NCBI GenBank assembly: GCA_945833725.1
Contig: CAMAFU010000088.1
Coordinates: 1-7,244, forward strand
DNA length: 7,244 nucleotides
Source of the DNA: an uncultured Treponema sp.
GTDB lineage: Bacteria > Spirochaetota > Spirochaetia > Treponematales > Treponemataceae
Direction: 5' to 3'
Part shown: one piece after another, positions 1-6,474 of the stretch
Position numbering within the stretch: the first letter of the stretch is position 1
Layout of the letters: every line of letters begins with the position of its first letter
Notes under the pieces: generated by a model
Seen by the model: only the letters and a program-made list of their open reading frames with translations
Told to the model about the DNA's origin: nothing
Databases searched by the model: none
Position numbers and translations under genes: made by a program

Positions 1-1550
1 CTTTTTTTATAGACGGCAATCTGCAAGAAGCTGAAAATTCAGATAATATTGATGAACCAAAAAATGCCTTGCAATGGCTTTCTCTCCATGGCATTGAACT
101 GGAAGACAACAGAATTCTTATAAGGCGTGCTGTAAAGCAGAACGGAAAATCTGCTGCATGGATAGGAAATACACCTGTAACAAGAAGTGAACTTGCCGAA
201 TTTTCTTCTTTTTTAATTGATATTCACGGTCAGCACGAACATCAGTCTTTGATGAAAGTCAGCGAACACAGAAAATTCCTTGATTCTTATGCAGAACTGA
301 ATCCTAAAGTCGAAGAATTTACGGCTTTATATACAAAACTCGTATCAGAAAGAAAAAAATTATCTTCCCTGCTGGAAAACAATAAAAACCGGGAAGAAAA
401 AATTGAAGTTCTTTCTTTTGCCGTTAAAGAAATTGAAGAAGCAAAATTAAAACCAAATGAAGATACAGAACTGGAAGAAGAAGAATCAAAACTTTTGTCT
501 TTTGAAAAACTTTATTCCGAAGTTGAAAATATTACTTCAATCATGGAAACTTCCGGTCAGGGAATTTTAAGTTCCCTAAAAAAAATCCGTTCTTCCAGTG
601 AGCAGGCATCTTCGCTGGATTCTAAACTTCAGCCTCTTGATTCCAGACTGGAAAGCGTATTTTACGAATTAAGCGATATTTCCAATGAATATTCCAATTA
701 TCTGCACTCTCTTGTATTTGATCCGGAAAGACTCGCTTTTGTGCAGGACAGACAGTCATTAATTTACAGTCTGAAAAAAAAGTACGCTTCTTCTGTAAAT
801 TCTCCTGTTTCTGAAGTTATAAAATTTGAGGAAGATGCAAAAAAACGACTGGAAGAATTAACTGGTGGAGAAAAAAATCTCGATTTTCTTCGGCAGGAAA
901 TTTTATCCCTTGAAAAGTCTGTGTTTTCTCTTGCCAAAGAAATTTCTGCAAAACGAAAGATTGCGGCAGAAAAAATGTCTCTGGAAGTAAAAAAACTCCT
1001 TCAAACTTTAGGCATGAAAGACACTCTTTTTTCTGTAAATGTTTCCGACAAACAGGGAACAGATTTAGAGCAGAAATGCGGTCCTTACGGAATTGATGAT
1101 GTAGAATTTCTTATTGCGGCAAATCCTGGAACACCTCTTCAAAGTCTTGCAAAAATTGCTTCTGGCGGTGAACTTAGCCGTGTTATGCTTGCCTTAAAGA
1201 CAGTTCTTGCTCAAAGCGATTCCATCGAAACTTTAATTTTTGATGAAATTGATACGGGAATTGGAGGTGAAGTTGCTGTTTCTGTAGGGCTTCATCTTCA
1301 AAAACTTTCTCAAAAAAAACAGGTTTTGTGTATAACGCACCTTGCCAGTATTGCAGTTTATGCCGATAATCAATTGAAGATTCTAAAAAGTGTAGAAAAT
1401 GGTTTAACTCATACTCAGGTTTTGTCTGTTCAGGGCGAAAATCGGGTTTTGGAAATAGCCAGAATGCTTTCCGGGGATGCTGCAAGTTCAGAATCTCTTG
1501 AACATTCCAGAGCTATGCTTTTGAAATTCAGTAAAAACGGAGGATACTAA
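1..1550 (+). CDS. recN: DNA repair ATPase RecN, 5' end cut by window edge
   Basis: RecN is a cytoplasmic SMC-like ATPase that acts in recombinational repair of DNA double-strand breaks. The frame is open from the window edge (first full codon at base 3), leaving 515 visible residues. By comparison with the family, roughly the first 60-80 residues, including Walker A, lie upstream. Numbering from base 3, the RecN hallmark DIHGQHEHQ is at 73-81. A long charged, coiled-coil-like arm follows to about residue 320. The ABC signature SGGELSR is at 387-393 (nt 1161-1181), Walker B LIFDEIDTGIGG begins at 411 (nt 1233), and the switch histidine in ITHL is H446. The C-terminus, with an ARMLSGD segment, is typical of RecN. 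The ATG at 69+66 nt region and the TTG at 69 are internal codons, not starts. It heads the visible operon: its TAA directly abuts the next ATG, and its last codons carry that gene's GGAGG. The switch region reads HLASIA rather than the commoner HLPQVA. Confidence 0.97.
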   Translation, partial: FFIDGNLQEAENSDNIDEPKNALQWLSLHGIELEDNRILIRRAVKQNGKSAAWIGNTPVTRSELAEFSSFLIDIHGQHEHQSLMKVSEHRKFLDSYAELNPKVEEFTALYTKLVSERKKLSSLLENNKNREEKIEVLSFAVKEIEEAKLKPNEDTELEEEESKLLSFEKLYSEVENITSIMETSGQGILSSLKKIRSSSEQASSLDSKLQPLDSRLESVFYELSDISNEYSNYLHSLVFDPERLAFVQDRQSLIYSLKKKYASSVNSPVSEVIKFEEDAKKRLEELTGGEKNLDFLRQEILSLEKSVFSLAKEISAKRKIAAEKMSLEVKKLLQTLGMKDTLFSVNVSDKQGTDLEQKCGPYGIDDVEFLIAANPGTPLQSLAKIASGGELSRVMLALKTVLAQSDSIETLIFDEIDTGIGGEVAVSVGLHLQKLSQKKQVLCITHLASIAVYADNQLKILKSVENGLTHTQVLSVQGENRVLEIARMLSGDAASSESLEHSRAMLLKFSKNGGY

Positions 1551-2354
1551 ATGGGAAAAATCTCCGCAGAAAACAGGCAGCTTTTTAATGCCAGAATTGA
1601 ACCTCATAAAGCCAAAGTAAAGGAAGCGATCGACAAAGAAAAGAACATGCTTGCTCTAATTTTGAAAGATACTTCTGGGGTAGGGTACAAAAAAATTCTC
1701 CTGTGCGAAAATCAAATTTTTATTGCAACTGAGTGGATTACGGTAAATAACCTGTCTGTTGAACTTCTGGAAACTAAAAATAACGATTCCCTTAATGATG
1801 CACGAAAGTCCCTTTACAAGGCTGTTATATACCTTGAAGATGTTGTTTCAAGCCATATAGACTGTCCTTATTCAGATTTGGAAGGGTATCTTGCGGAAAT
1901 TTCCAATATTCCTCTGGAAAAACGGTTTTTCCTTATAAAAAAACTAGGGCTTGCAATTACGCTTCTTATTGATGCTTTTGGTGAAAATACAAAGTGGAAG
2001 TGGTCTTTTGTTGAACTTCAGGGAAGGTTTGTTACTGTTGCAAAAAATATGCTGGATATGAAGCAGGCCTGTAAAGATTACTTTGATCCCCGCTCTCCTG
2101 ATTACGAAAACACTGTTCTTTATGTAAGAATGTTGCTGCGCCTTCTTGAAAACTCTGCAGGACAGTATCGCGACAGATACGAGCTTTCTACACATCGGTT
2201 GGACGATATGCGCTGTGCAATAAATTATCTTTTGGCATTAAGGAGACTTCAAATCCTTATTAACATGAAGGAAGAATCCGAAGAAATTAAAAAAAAGGCT
2301 TTAGTCTGGAAAGACAAAATGGAATCAGACCATAAAGCAGGAATTGCAAGTTGA
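1551..2354 (+). CDS. Conserved-looking helical protein of unknown function
   Basis: I do not recognise this 267-residue protein. The start is secure: ATG immediately follows the recN TAA, with a GGAGG at 1539-1543, 7 nt upstream. It has no signal peptide, no membrane-length hydrophobic segment and no nucleotide-binding or metal-binding motif that I can see. The sequence looks mostly alpha-helical and charged. There is a short strand-like N-terminal part at about 45-75, a WKW at 149-151, cysteines at 52, 105, 174 and 222, and amphipathic helices from about 185 to the lysine-rich end. It is probably cytoplasmic. Its stop overlaps the start of the HD-domain gene by 4 nt, so the two are likely translationally coupled and may work as partners; that is inference from position only. 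Codon use and base composition match its neighbours, so there is no sign of recent transfer. Confidence 0.85.
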   Translation: MGKISAENRQLFNARIEPHKAKVKEAIDKEKNMLALILKDTSGVGYKKILLCENQIFIATEWITVNNLSVELLETKNNDSLNDARKSLYKAVIYLEDVVSSHIDCPYSDLEGYLAEISNIPLEKRFFLIKKLGLAITLLIDAFGENTKWKWSFVELQGRFVTVAKNMLDMKQACKDYFDPRSPDYENTVLYVRMLLRLLENSAGQYRDRYELSTHRLDDMRCAINYLLALRRLQILINMKEESEEIKKKALVWKDKMESDHKAGIAS

Positions 2355-3601
2355 AAATTTTAAATAAAGAACTTATCCTCAAACTTTTTGAAGGTTTTTC
2401 CATTCAGCGGTGGACAGATTTGGTGTGTCCTTTTGAACTTGTGGAAATGGATAAAGCTGCAGAAAAAATGGTTATAGCCTATATTCTTGGAAAATACGAA
2501 GAGGAATCTGGAAAGTATATTGACTGGAACTGGCTTATTTATGCTTCTCTTTTTGATTTGCTGAAAAAAATTGCCCTGTGCGATATAAAAAGCCCTGTAC
2601 AGCAGATGATTCGCCGGCAGTTTCCTGGAGAATATCTTAAACTTAATGAATGGGTTTTAAAGCAATACAAGGATATTATCGAAGACAGGGATTTTTATTC
2701 CCAGTTTACGCTTTATATTGGCCGCACTGCAGGAAATTTCCCGCTTCCTGAAGAACTTACCCTTACTGCACGGGTGTTAAAGGCAGCCAGTAAATTTGCT
2801 TCTCTTAGAGAATTTCAGATGATTGAATGTGTAAACGAAGAGGAGCGCATATTTAAAATTCGGAAGGAATTAAACAGTTCTCTGCAGGAATTTATGGATT
2901 TACGGGGAATGCAGCTTCTTGTTACAAGACAGCGGCCTTTTGAATTTTTAATGATGATAGAAAAATTGCGTTTTCAAATACGCTGGAATCAGACTCCAAG
3001 AGTTCCAAAAACAAGCGTTCTGGGGCACTGCTATTTTGTGGGTGCTTTAACAGTTCTTTTAATGAAAGAATCTGGAGCAGAAATGTGCAGCCGCCGTTTA
3101 TACAACGATTTTTTCAGTGCACTTTTTCATGATTTACCGGAAGCCGTAACAAGGGATATAATTTCTCCTGTAAAGCAGGCTACCGATGAATTGCCAGCCA
3201 TTGTAAAGCGAATTGAAGACGAAATCGTAAAAAAAGAACTTGTTCCCCTTATGGATGGTTTTTATGCCGATGAAATTCTTTATTTTACCAATGATGAATT
3301 TGCCAACAGAATTGTTTTAAAAGAACAGAAAGGAAAAAGCGGAATTAAAAAAACTGTTCATGTTGAATGGGAAGAACTTAACAATAAATATAATTCCGAT
3401 GAATTTGAGCCTGTAGACGGTAGAACAGTCCGGCTGGCAGATCACCTTAGTGCCTTTATCGAAGCCCACAGTTCCATTTTATACGGAATTACAAGTGAGC
3501 ATCTTCAGAGTGGAAAAGCAAATATTCTGGAAAGCTATCCGCTGGAAAAGACTGTAAATAATATTCAGCTGCGTAAAATTTTTAACGAACTTAATTCGTA
3601 A
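2351..3601 (+). CDS. HD-domain phosphohydrolase, YfbR (5'-deoxynucleotidase)-like, with long N-terminal extension
   Basis: This 416-residue protein has two parts. Residues 1 to about 200 are helical and unrecognised. Residues from about 205 match the HD-domain family of E. coli YfbR, which removes the 5' phosphate from deoxynucleoside monophosphates using a divalent metal. Visible equivalents of the YfbR active site are RW at 211-212, H226 (in LGHCYF), the HD pair H260-D261 with E264 and D269 (in HDLPEAVTRD, followed by SPVKQ at 272-276), and the distal metal-ligand aspartate D364 in RLADHLSAF. The set is complete, so an active enzyme is likely; the substrate is inferred. YfbR is about 200 residues long, so the extension doubles the length. 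The start is TTG at 2351, overlapping the preceding TGA as TTGA, with AGGA at 2339-2342 spaced 8 nt; the next in-frame ATG would delete about 32 residues. A nucleotidase in a recN operon could relate to nucleotide pools during repair, but this is speculative. Confidence 0.88.
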   Translation: MKILNKELILKLFEGFSIQRWTDLVCPFELVEMDKAAEKMVIAYILGKYEEESGKYIDWNWLIYASLFDLLKKIALCDIKSPVQQMIRRQFPGEYLKLNEWVLKQYKDIIEDRDFYSQFTLYIGRTAGNFPLPEELTLTARVLKAASKFASLREFQMIECVNEEERIFKIRKELNSSLQEFMDLRGMQLLVTRQRPFEFLMMIEKLRFQIRWNQTPRVPKTSVLGHCYFVGALTVLLMKESGAEMCSRRLYNDFFSALFHDLPEAVTRDIISPVKQATDELPAIVKRIEDEIVKKELVPLMDGFYADEILYFTNDEFANRIVLKEQKGKSGIKKTVHVEWEELNNKYNSDEFEPVDGRTVRLADHLSAFIEAHSSILYGITSEHLQSGKANILESYPLEKTVNNIQLRKIFNELNS

Positions 3602-3650
3602 ATCAAAAAATTATATGTTTTTACTGGAAATTTGCCGATTATTAAGTGAT

Positions 3651-4544
3651 ATGAAGCCTGTTTTAAAAAAATCAATATTTTTCCCGTTATTTTTTATATT
3701 GTTCTCTTTTGGTTTTATTTTTCCCCAGACTGTTCACGAAGTAAAAAAAGGGGAAACTTTGTATTCAATAAGTAAAAAATATAATGTTTCAATTGATTCT
3801 ATTTCTAAGGTCAATAAAATTGAAGGAAACGGAATTAAAACCGGTCAGAAACTTATAATTCCTGCCGAAGGTTATAAGGAAAAGCAGGAAAATGCGGCAA
3901 AAAAAACTGATGGTGAAAAAAAACTTCAGGAGCATATTGTTGAAAAAGGTGAAACCTGGTACGGAATTGCAAAAGCTTCTGGAATTTCTTTGGATGAACT
4001 TTACAGTCTTAATAAAACAGACGGTTCAAAAGGTTTGAAAACAGGACAAAAAATTTATATCCCGAAAAAGACAGAAAATGCTGTAACGGATGTTAAAAAG
4101 GAAATTGCTGCTACCGAAAAAAAAGAAAATGTTCCTGCCGTAGAAATTCCTGTTGATGCCCATAAATTTTCTGGAAAAAAAGGTGATTCAAATCTTGTTT
4201 GGCCGGTAAAAAAACCGGAAGTAGATTATATAAACGGAAAAGTCAGCGGTGTTGCTTTGTCTGCTGAAAAAAACGAAACTGTAACGGCAATAAAATCTGG
4301 GACTGTAATGTTCAGCGGTGCTTACCGAGGTTTTGGAAATGTGGTTTTTATTCAAAGTAAAACCGGTCATATTTATGCTTATACAGGTCTTGGCAAAGTG
4401 ACTGTTTCTAAAGGTGAATATATAGACTTTGGAAATCAGATTGGAACAGCCGGTATTGACAGTTATACTTCCAGATCTCAAATAAGCCTTATGGTTTTTC
4501 AGAACGGACTTCCTATTGATCCTGCCAGAGCTCCAAGAGGTTAA
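3651..4544 (+). CDS. Exported LysM-LysM-LytM protein, degenerate M23 (NlpD/EnvC-like)
   Basis: This is a probable periplasmic peptidoglycan-binding protein of 297 residues. Residues 1-26 form a signal peptide or anchor: MKPVLKK, then a hydrophobic run rich in F, L and I. There is no lipobox cysteine, and the cleavage region lacks the usual alanines. LysM repeats lie at about 28-71 (VHEVKKGETLYSISKKY, ending GQKLIIP) and 95-138 (HIVEKGETWYGIAK, ending GQKIYIP). Lysine-rich linkers follow each repeat. Residues 181-297 have the LytM/M23 fold pattern (VWPV, AIKSGTVMFSGAYRGFGNVV, NGLPIDP). The zinc ligands are gone: there is no HxxxD, the usual YAHL reads YTGL, and the usual HLHFE position reads QISLM. 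This suggests an amidase regulator or scaffold, not an endopeptidase. The gene starts 49 nt after the HD gene, in the same unit. An in-frame ATG at 3615 would add 12 residues ahead of the signal peptide. Neither start has a good Shine-Dalgarno; 3651 was chosen because it gives a normal signal peptide. Confidence 0.9.
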   Translation: MKPVLKKSIFFPLFFILFSFGFIFPQTVHEVKKGETLYSISKKYNVSIDSISKVNKIEGNGIKTGQKLIIPAEGYKEKQENAAKKTDGEKKLQEHIVEKGETWYGIAKASGISLDELYSLNKTDGSKGLKTGQKIYIPKKTENAVTDVKKEIAATEKKENVPAVEIPVDAHKFSGKKGDSNLVWPVKKPEVDYINGKVSGVALSAEKNETVTAIKSGTVMFSGAYRGFGNVVFIQSKTGHIYAYTGLGKVTVSKGEYIDFGNQIGTAGIDSYTSRSQISLMVFQNGLPIDPARAPRG

Positions 4545-4549
4545 TTCTT

Positions 4550-4570
4550 ACAGAGCGAAACTGCTGTTTT
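4550..4570 (+). terminator. Weak terminator-like hairpin after the LysM gene
   Basis: Just past the LysM/LytM stop, ACAGAG (4550-4555) can pair with CT and CTGT (4561-4567) around a CGAAA loop, with one bulged G at 4563. Four T residues end the structure (4567-4570). The stem is short and A-U-rich with a bulge, so termination would be partial at best. Its position between the four-gene unit and a new -10 box makes a transcript boundary here plausible. Confidence 0.3.
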
Positions 4571-4590
4571 CAATGTATTTTTAGTGTATG

Positions 4591-4619
4591 TTTTCAATTA
4601 TTTAAAAAATCTGTATAAT
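4591..4619 (+). promoter_or_regulatory. Candidate sigma70-type promoter for the helicase leader
   Basis: A perfect -10 hexamer TATAAT lies at 4614-4619. The hexamer TTTTCA at 4591-4596 is 17 nt upstream and matches four of six bases of the -35 consensus. Transcription would begin near 4626, giving a leader of about 225 nt before the preferred helicase start and placing the whole structured element (4649-4772) inside the transcript. The spacing and -10 are good, but chance TATAAT boxes are common in A+T-rich DNA. Confidence 0.5.
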
Positions 4620-4648
4620 CTGTGGTTGTCGGGGCTTGTTTTACTTTA

Positions 4649-4772
4649 CGGTTTTTATGCGGTATAGGATTGGAAGGGCAGGCTGTAAGCCTGTTTTGCA
4701 GCGTATGCGGAAAAATGGAGGCGAAAGCCGGAACCCTGAAAAGCCTGGTTTTTGCGTTTACGCAAAAAACCG
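4649..4772 (+). repeat. 124-nt intergenic element with imperfect terminal inverted repeats and internal hairpins
   Basis: The ends are CGGTTTTTATGCG (4649-4661) and the reverse complement of CGGTTTTTTGCG (4761-4772), identical except for one extra A. Inside are CAGGCT-GTA-AGCCTG (4679-4693), GGC-GAAA-GCC with a GNRA tetraloop (4720-4729), and a possible closing pair AGGG (4675-4678) with CCCT (4734-4737). The right end can instead fold on itself: GGTTTTTGCG (4747-4756) pairs with the 4761-4771 strand around TTTA with one bulged A. The interior is richer in G+C and purines than the surrounding spacer. It could be a MITE- or REP-like dispersed element, or a cis-acting RNA in the helicase leader. 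No target-site duplication is evident at the ends, and no second copy lies in this window. A short frame reads through it (4636-4893) but does not look like protein. Confidence 0.5.
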
Positions 4773-4838
4773 CCCTGATTTAAAAAATATGATTAAATAT
4801 GGCTTCTGTCGTTTTTTACTGCGGCGGTATGTCTGTAC

Positions 4839-4842
4839 AGGA
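4839..4842 (+). promoter_or_regulatory. Shine-Dalgarno-like AGGA that favours the 4853 helicase start
   Basis: AGGA in the context ACAGGAT lies 10 nt before the ATG at 4853. The two upstream in-frame ATGs are worse placed: 4799 is preceded only by A/T-rich sequence, and the GGCGG before 4829 is just 1 nt from the codon. This site is the main reason for preferring the shortest start. Confidence 0.4.
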
Positions 4843-4852
4843 TTTTGTTCAA

Positions 4853-6334
4853 ATGAATTATTCACAGTTAAATTTAACGGAAAGTCTTTTTAAAGGTCTG
4901 GAAGATGCCGGATACACAAAATGTACGCCGGTACAGGAAAAGGTTCTTGCTGTTTCTCTTTCTGGAAAAGATCTTTATGTTCAGTCGCAAACTGGAAGCG
5001 GAAAAACGGCTGCCTTTCTTGTAACTATTATTGAGCAGCTTTTAAAAAAATCTGACGGTAAAAATGCCCTTATACTTGTTCCAACCCGGGAACTGGCTGT
5101 TCAGGTGGAAAAAGAAGCCGAAAAACTTACAAAGTATACCAAGTTAAAAACTGCATCTTTTTTTGGCGGTGTGGGGTATGAAAAACAGGTGGAAGCGCTA
5201 AAAAACGGCGTTGATATTTTGATTGGCACTCCTGGAAGACTTTTGGATTTGCAGGAATCTAAAAAACTTAATCTTGGTAAGACTGCTTTTCTTGCCATTG
5301 ATGAAGCAGACAGAATGTTTGACATGGGATTTTATCCTGATTTAAGAAAAATTCTTGGATTTCTGCCAGATTCGTCCAGCCGTCAGACAATGCTTTTTTC
5401 GGCAACCCTTAATTCGTATGTAAAAAATCTTGCCTGGGAATATACTGCAGATGCTCTGGAAATTTCCATTGACAGCGGAAACATTACGGTAGATCAGATT
5501 CAGCAGGAATTGATTCATGTTTCAAGTACAGAAAAACTTCCTTTGCTTCTTTCCATTTTGAACTTTGAAAAACCGGAAAGTCTTATTATTTTCTGCAATA
5601 CAAAAAAAACTTGCGAAATACTTTCCAAGAGGCTTTTGATTAACGGTTTTAAAAATGAATATATTATCGGCGACCTTCCTCAAAAAAAACGCCTTAAGAT
5701 TATGGGTGATTTTAAATCTGGAAAAATAAAATGCCTTATTGCAACTGATGTGGCTGCCCGGGGAATTGATGTAAATGAACTTGCCATGGTAATAAATTAT
5801 GATGTTCCTGATGAAGCTGAAAATTATGTTCATCGTATTGGCCGCACTGCCAGAGCTGGAAAGTCCGGTAAGGCTTATACTTTATGCAGCGAACAGGATG
5901 TTTATTCACTTTTGCCTGTTGAGCGTTATATTGCAATGCAGATTCCTTCCAGGGTGGCTGTAAAGGAAGAACTTGCCGAAGATAAAAGTTCCGGCGTTTA
6001 TATAAAACTTGATGGAAAACCTTCGTTGAAACCTGAAAAAATCAAAAAAACTTCAGACAGACAAAAGTCTGGCTTAAAAAATGCTGATTTTAAAAGGCAG
6101 AATTTAAAAAATAGAAAAAATCAGTATGTTTCTTCTGCCGAACTGGAAAAATTGAGTTCAATGTCTAGTGATGAGCGGATGAAATACTACAAAAATAAAT
6201 ATGCCGGTCAGAAAAACATAAATGAGGGGGCAAAGATTGCAAAACATCAAAACACTCCTTCCCGGCAAAAAAATGTGCAGAATAAAAAGAAAGGTCTGCT
6301 TTCAAAAATAAAATCACTTTTTAAAAATAAATAA
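4853..6334 (+). CDS. DEAD-box ATP-dependent RNA helicase (RhlE/CshA type)
   Basis: DEAD-box helicases unwind RNA duplexes using ATP in the cytoplasm, typically in ribosome assembly, RNA decay or cold adaptation. Both RecA-like domains are complete in these 493 residues: Q-motif glutamine Q28 (in TPVQ), motif I SQTGSGKT 45-52, Ia PTREL 77-81, GG 105-106, Ib TPGR 126-129, II DEAD 150-153, III SAT 183-185, V ATDVAARGID 297-306, and VI HRIGRTARAG 327-336. From about residue 370 the tail is lysine/arginine-rich and low-complexity, ending near KIKSLFKNK. It is probably an RNA-binding extension, with no DbpA-type RRM seen. In-frame ATGs at 4799 and 4829 would add 18 or 8 residues. The start at 4853 has the best Shine-Dalgarno and gives an N-terminus (MNYSQLNL) like that of the family. 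Tandem TAA TAA stops end it. It sits alone behind a structured leader, so leader-mediated control is possible. Confidence 0.95.
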   Translation: MNYSQLNLTESLFKGLEDAGYTKCTPVQEKVLAVSLSGKDLYVQSQTGSGKTAAFLVTIIEQLLKKSDGKNALILVPTRELAVQVEKEAEKLTKYTKLKTASFFGGVGYEKQVEALKNGVDILIGTPGRLLDLQESKKLNLGKTAFLAIDEADRMFDMGFYPDLRKILGFLPDSSSRQTMLFSATLNSYVKNLAWEYTADALEISIDSGNITVDQIQQELIHVSSTEKLPLLLSILNFEKPESLIIFCNTKKTCEILSKRLLINGFKNEYIIGDLPQKKRLKIMGDFKSGKIKCLIATDVAARGIDVNELAMVINYDVPDEAENYVHRIGRTARAGKSGKAYTLCSEQDVYSLLPVERYIAMQIPSRVAVKEELAEDKSSGVYIKLDGKPSLKPEKIKKTSDRQKSGLKNADFKRQNLKNRKNQYVSSAELEKLSSMSSDERMKYYKNKYAGQKNINEGAKIAKHQNTPSRQKNVQNKKKGLLSKIKSLFKNK

Positions 6335-6410
6335 TAAGTGGTAAAATGTTCAGTGCGTGGGGGAGTAAGTATAAGCTTTTCCATCTATACAATTTGATCA
6401 GGAGCTTTCA

Positions 6411-6423
6411 GCATTAGTAATGC
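6411..6423. repeat. Perfect 13-nt palindrome GCATTAGTAATGC
   Basis: Six-base arms GCATTA and TAATGC flank a central G. As DNA it is a plausible dimeric-regulator half-site pair. As RNA it would be a weak hairpin (GCATT, AGT loop, AATGC). It lies about 85 nt before the ABC-F start. Confidence 0.4.
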
Positions 6424-6445
6424 GGTTGCCCTAGATACAATCATG

Positions 6446-6474
6446 TTGATTATTTAAATAATGCGTGATAAAAA
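6446..6474 (+). promoter_or_regulatory. Weak candidate promoter for the ABC-F gene
   Basis: TTGATT (6446-6451) and TAAAAA (6469-6474) are spaced 17 nt apart, and each matches four of six consensus bases. Transcription from about 6481 would give a short leader to the ATG at 6506. The perfect palindrome at 6449-6462 overlaps the -35 and spacer. A+T richness makes chance matches likely. Confidence 0.25.
6449..6462. repeat. Perfect 14-bp A/T palindrome, possible operator
   Basis: ATTATTTAAATAAT reads the same on both strands. Its overlap with the candidate -35 region of the ABC-F gene would suit a repressor site. It contains only A and T in an A+T-rich spacer, so chance is a serious alternative. 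Confidence 0.35.

Noticed and set aside
774..781. Eight-A run in recN as a frameshift site
   Set aside because: The frame is intact on both sides, it encodes ordinary lysines in the coiled coil, and such runs are common in this A+T-rich genome.
1183..1485. 100-residue - strand frame inside recN
   Set aside because: It is antisense to the conserved signature and Walker B region of RecN; a shadow frame.
1944..2195. Antisense frame inside the unknown protein gene
   Set aside because: No start signal, and the + strand gene has a strong Shine-Dalgarno and operon spacing.
4747..4771. Strong hairpin as a rho-independent terminator
   Set aside because: The stem is followed by GCCCTGATTT rather than a T run, and it lies inside the probable helicase leader.
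4636..4893. 85-residue + strand frame through the structured element and into the helicase
   Set aside because: It starts at a poor non-ATG codon, has a composition unlike protein (many R, G and C), overlaps the helicase in another frame, and is explained by the hairpin element it crosses.
5522..5936. Two antisense frames inside the helicase
   Set aside because: They oppose motifs V and VI of the helicase; shadows of conserved coding sequence.
6318..6340. CACTT/AAGTG inverted repeat at the helicase end as a terminator
   Set aside because: The arms are only five bases, the loop is A/T-rich and there is no following T run.
6290..6446. Short - strand frames across the ABC-F leader
   Set aside because: They are under about 45 codons, one is interrupted by a stop, and they extend into the helicase end as shadows with no ribosome-binding site.
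6338..6454. Frame in phase with the helicase, open but for one TGA at 6395-6397
   Set aside because: The helicase ends in tandem TAA TAA, the pieces are only 19 codons each, and nothing supports stop-codon read-through or a pseudogene of a known family.
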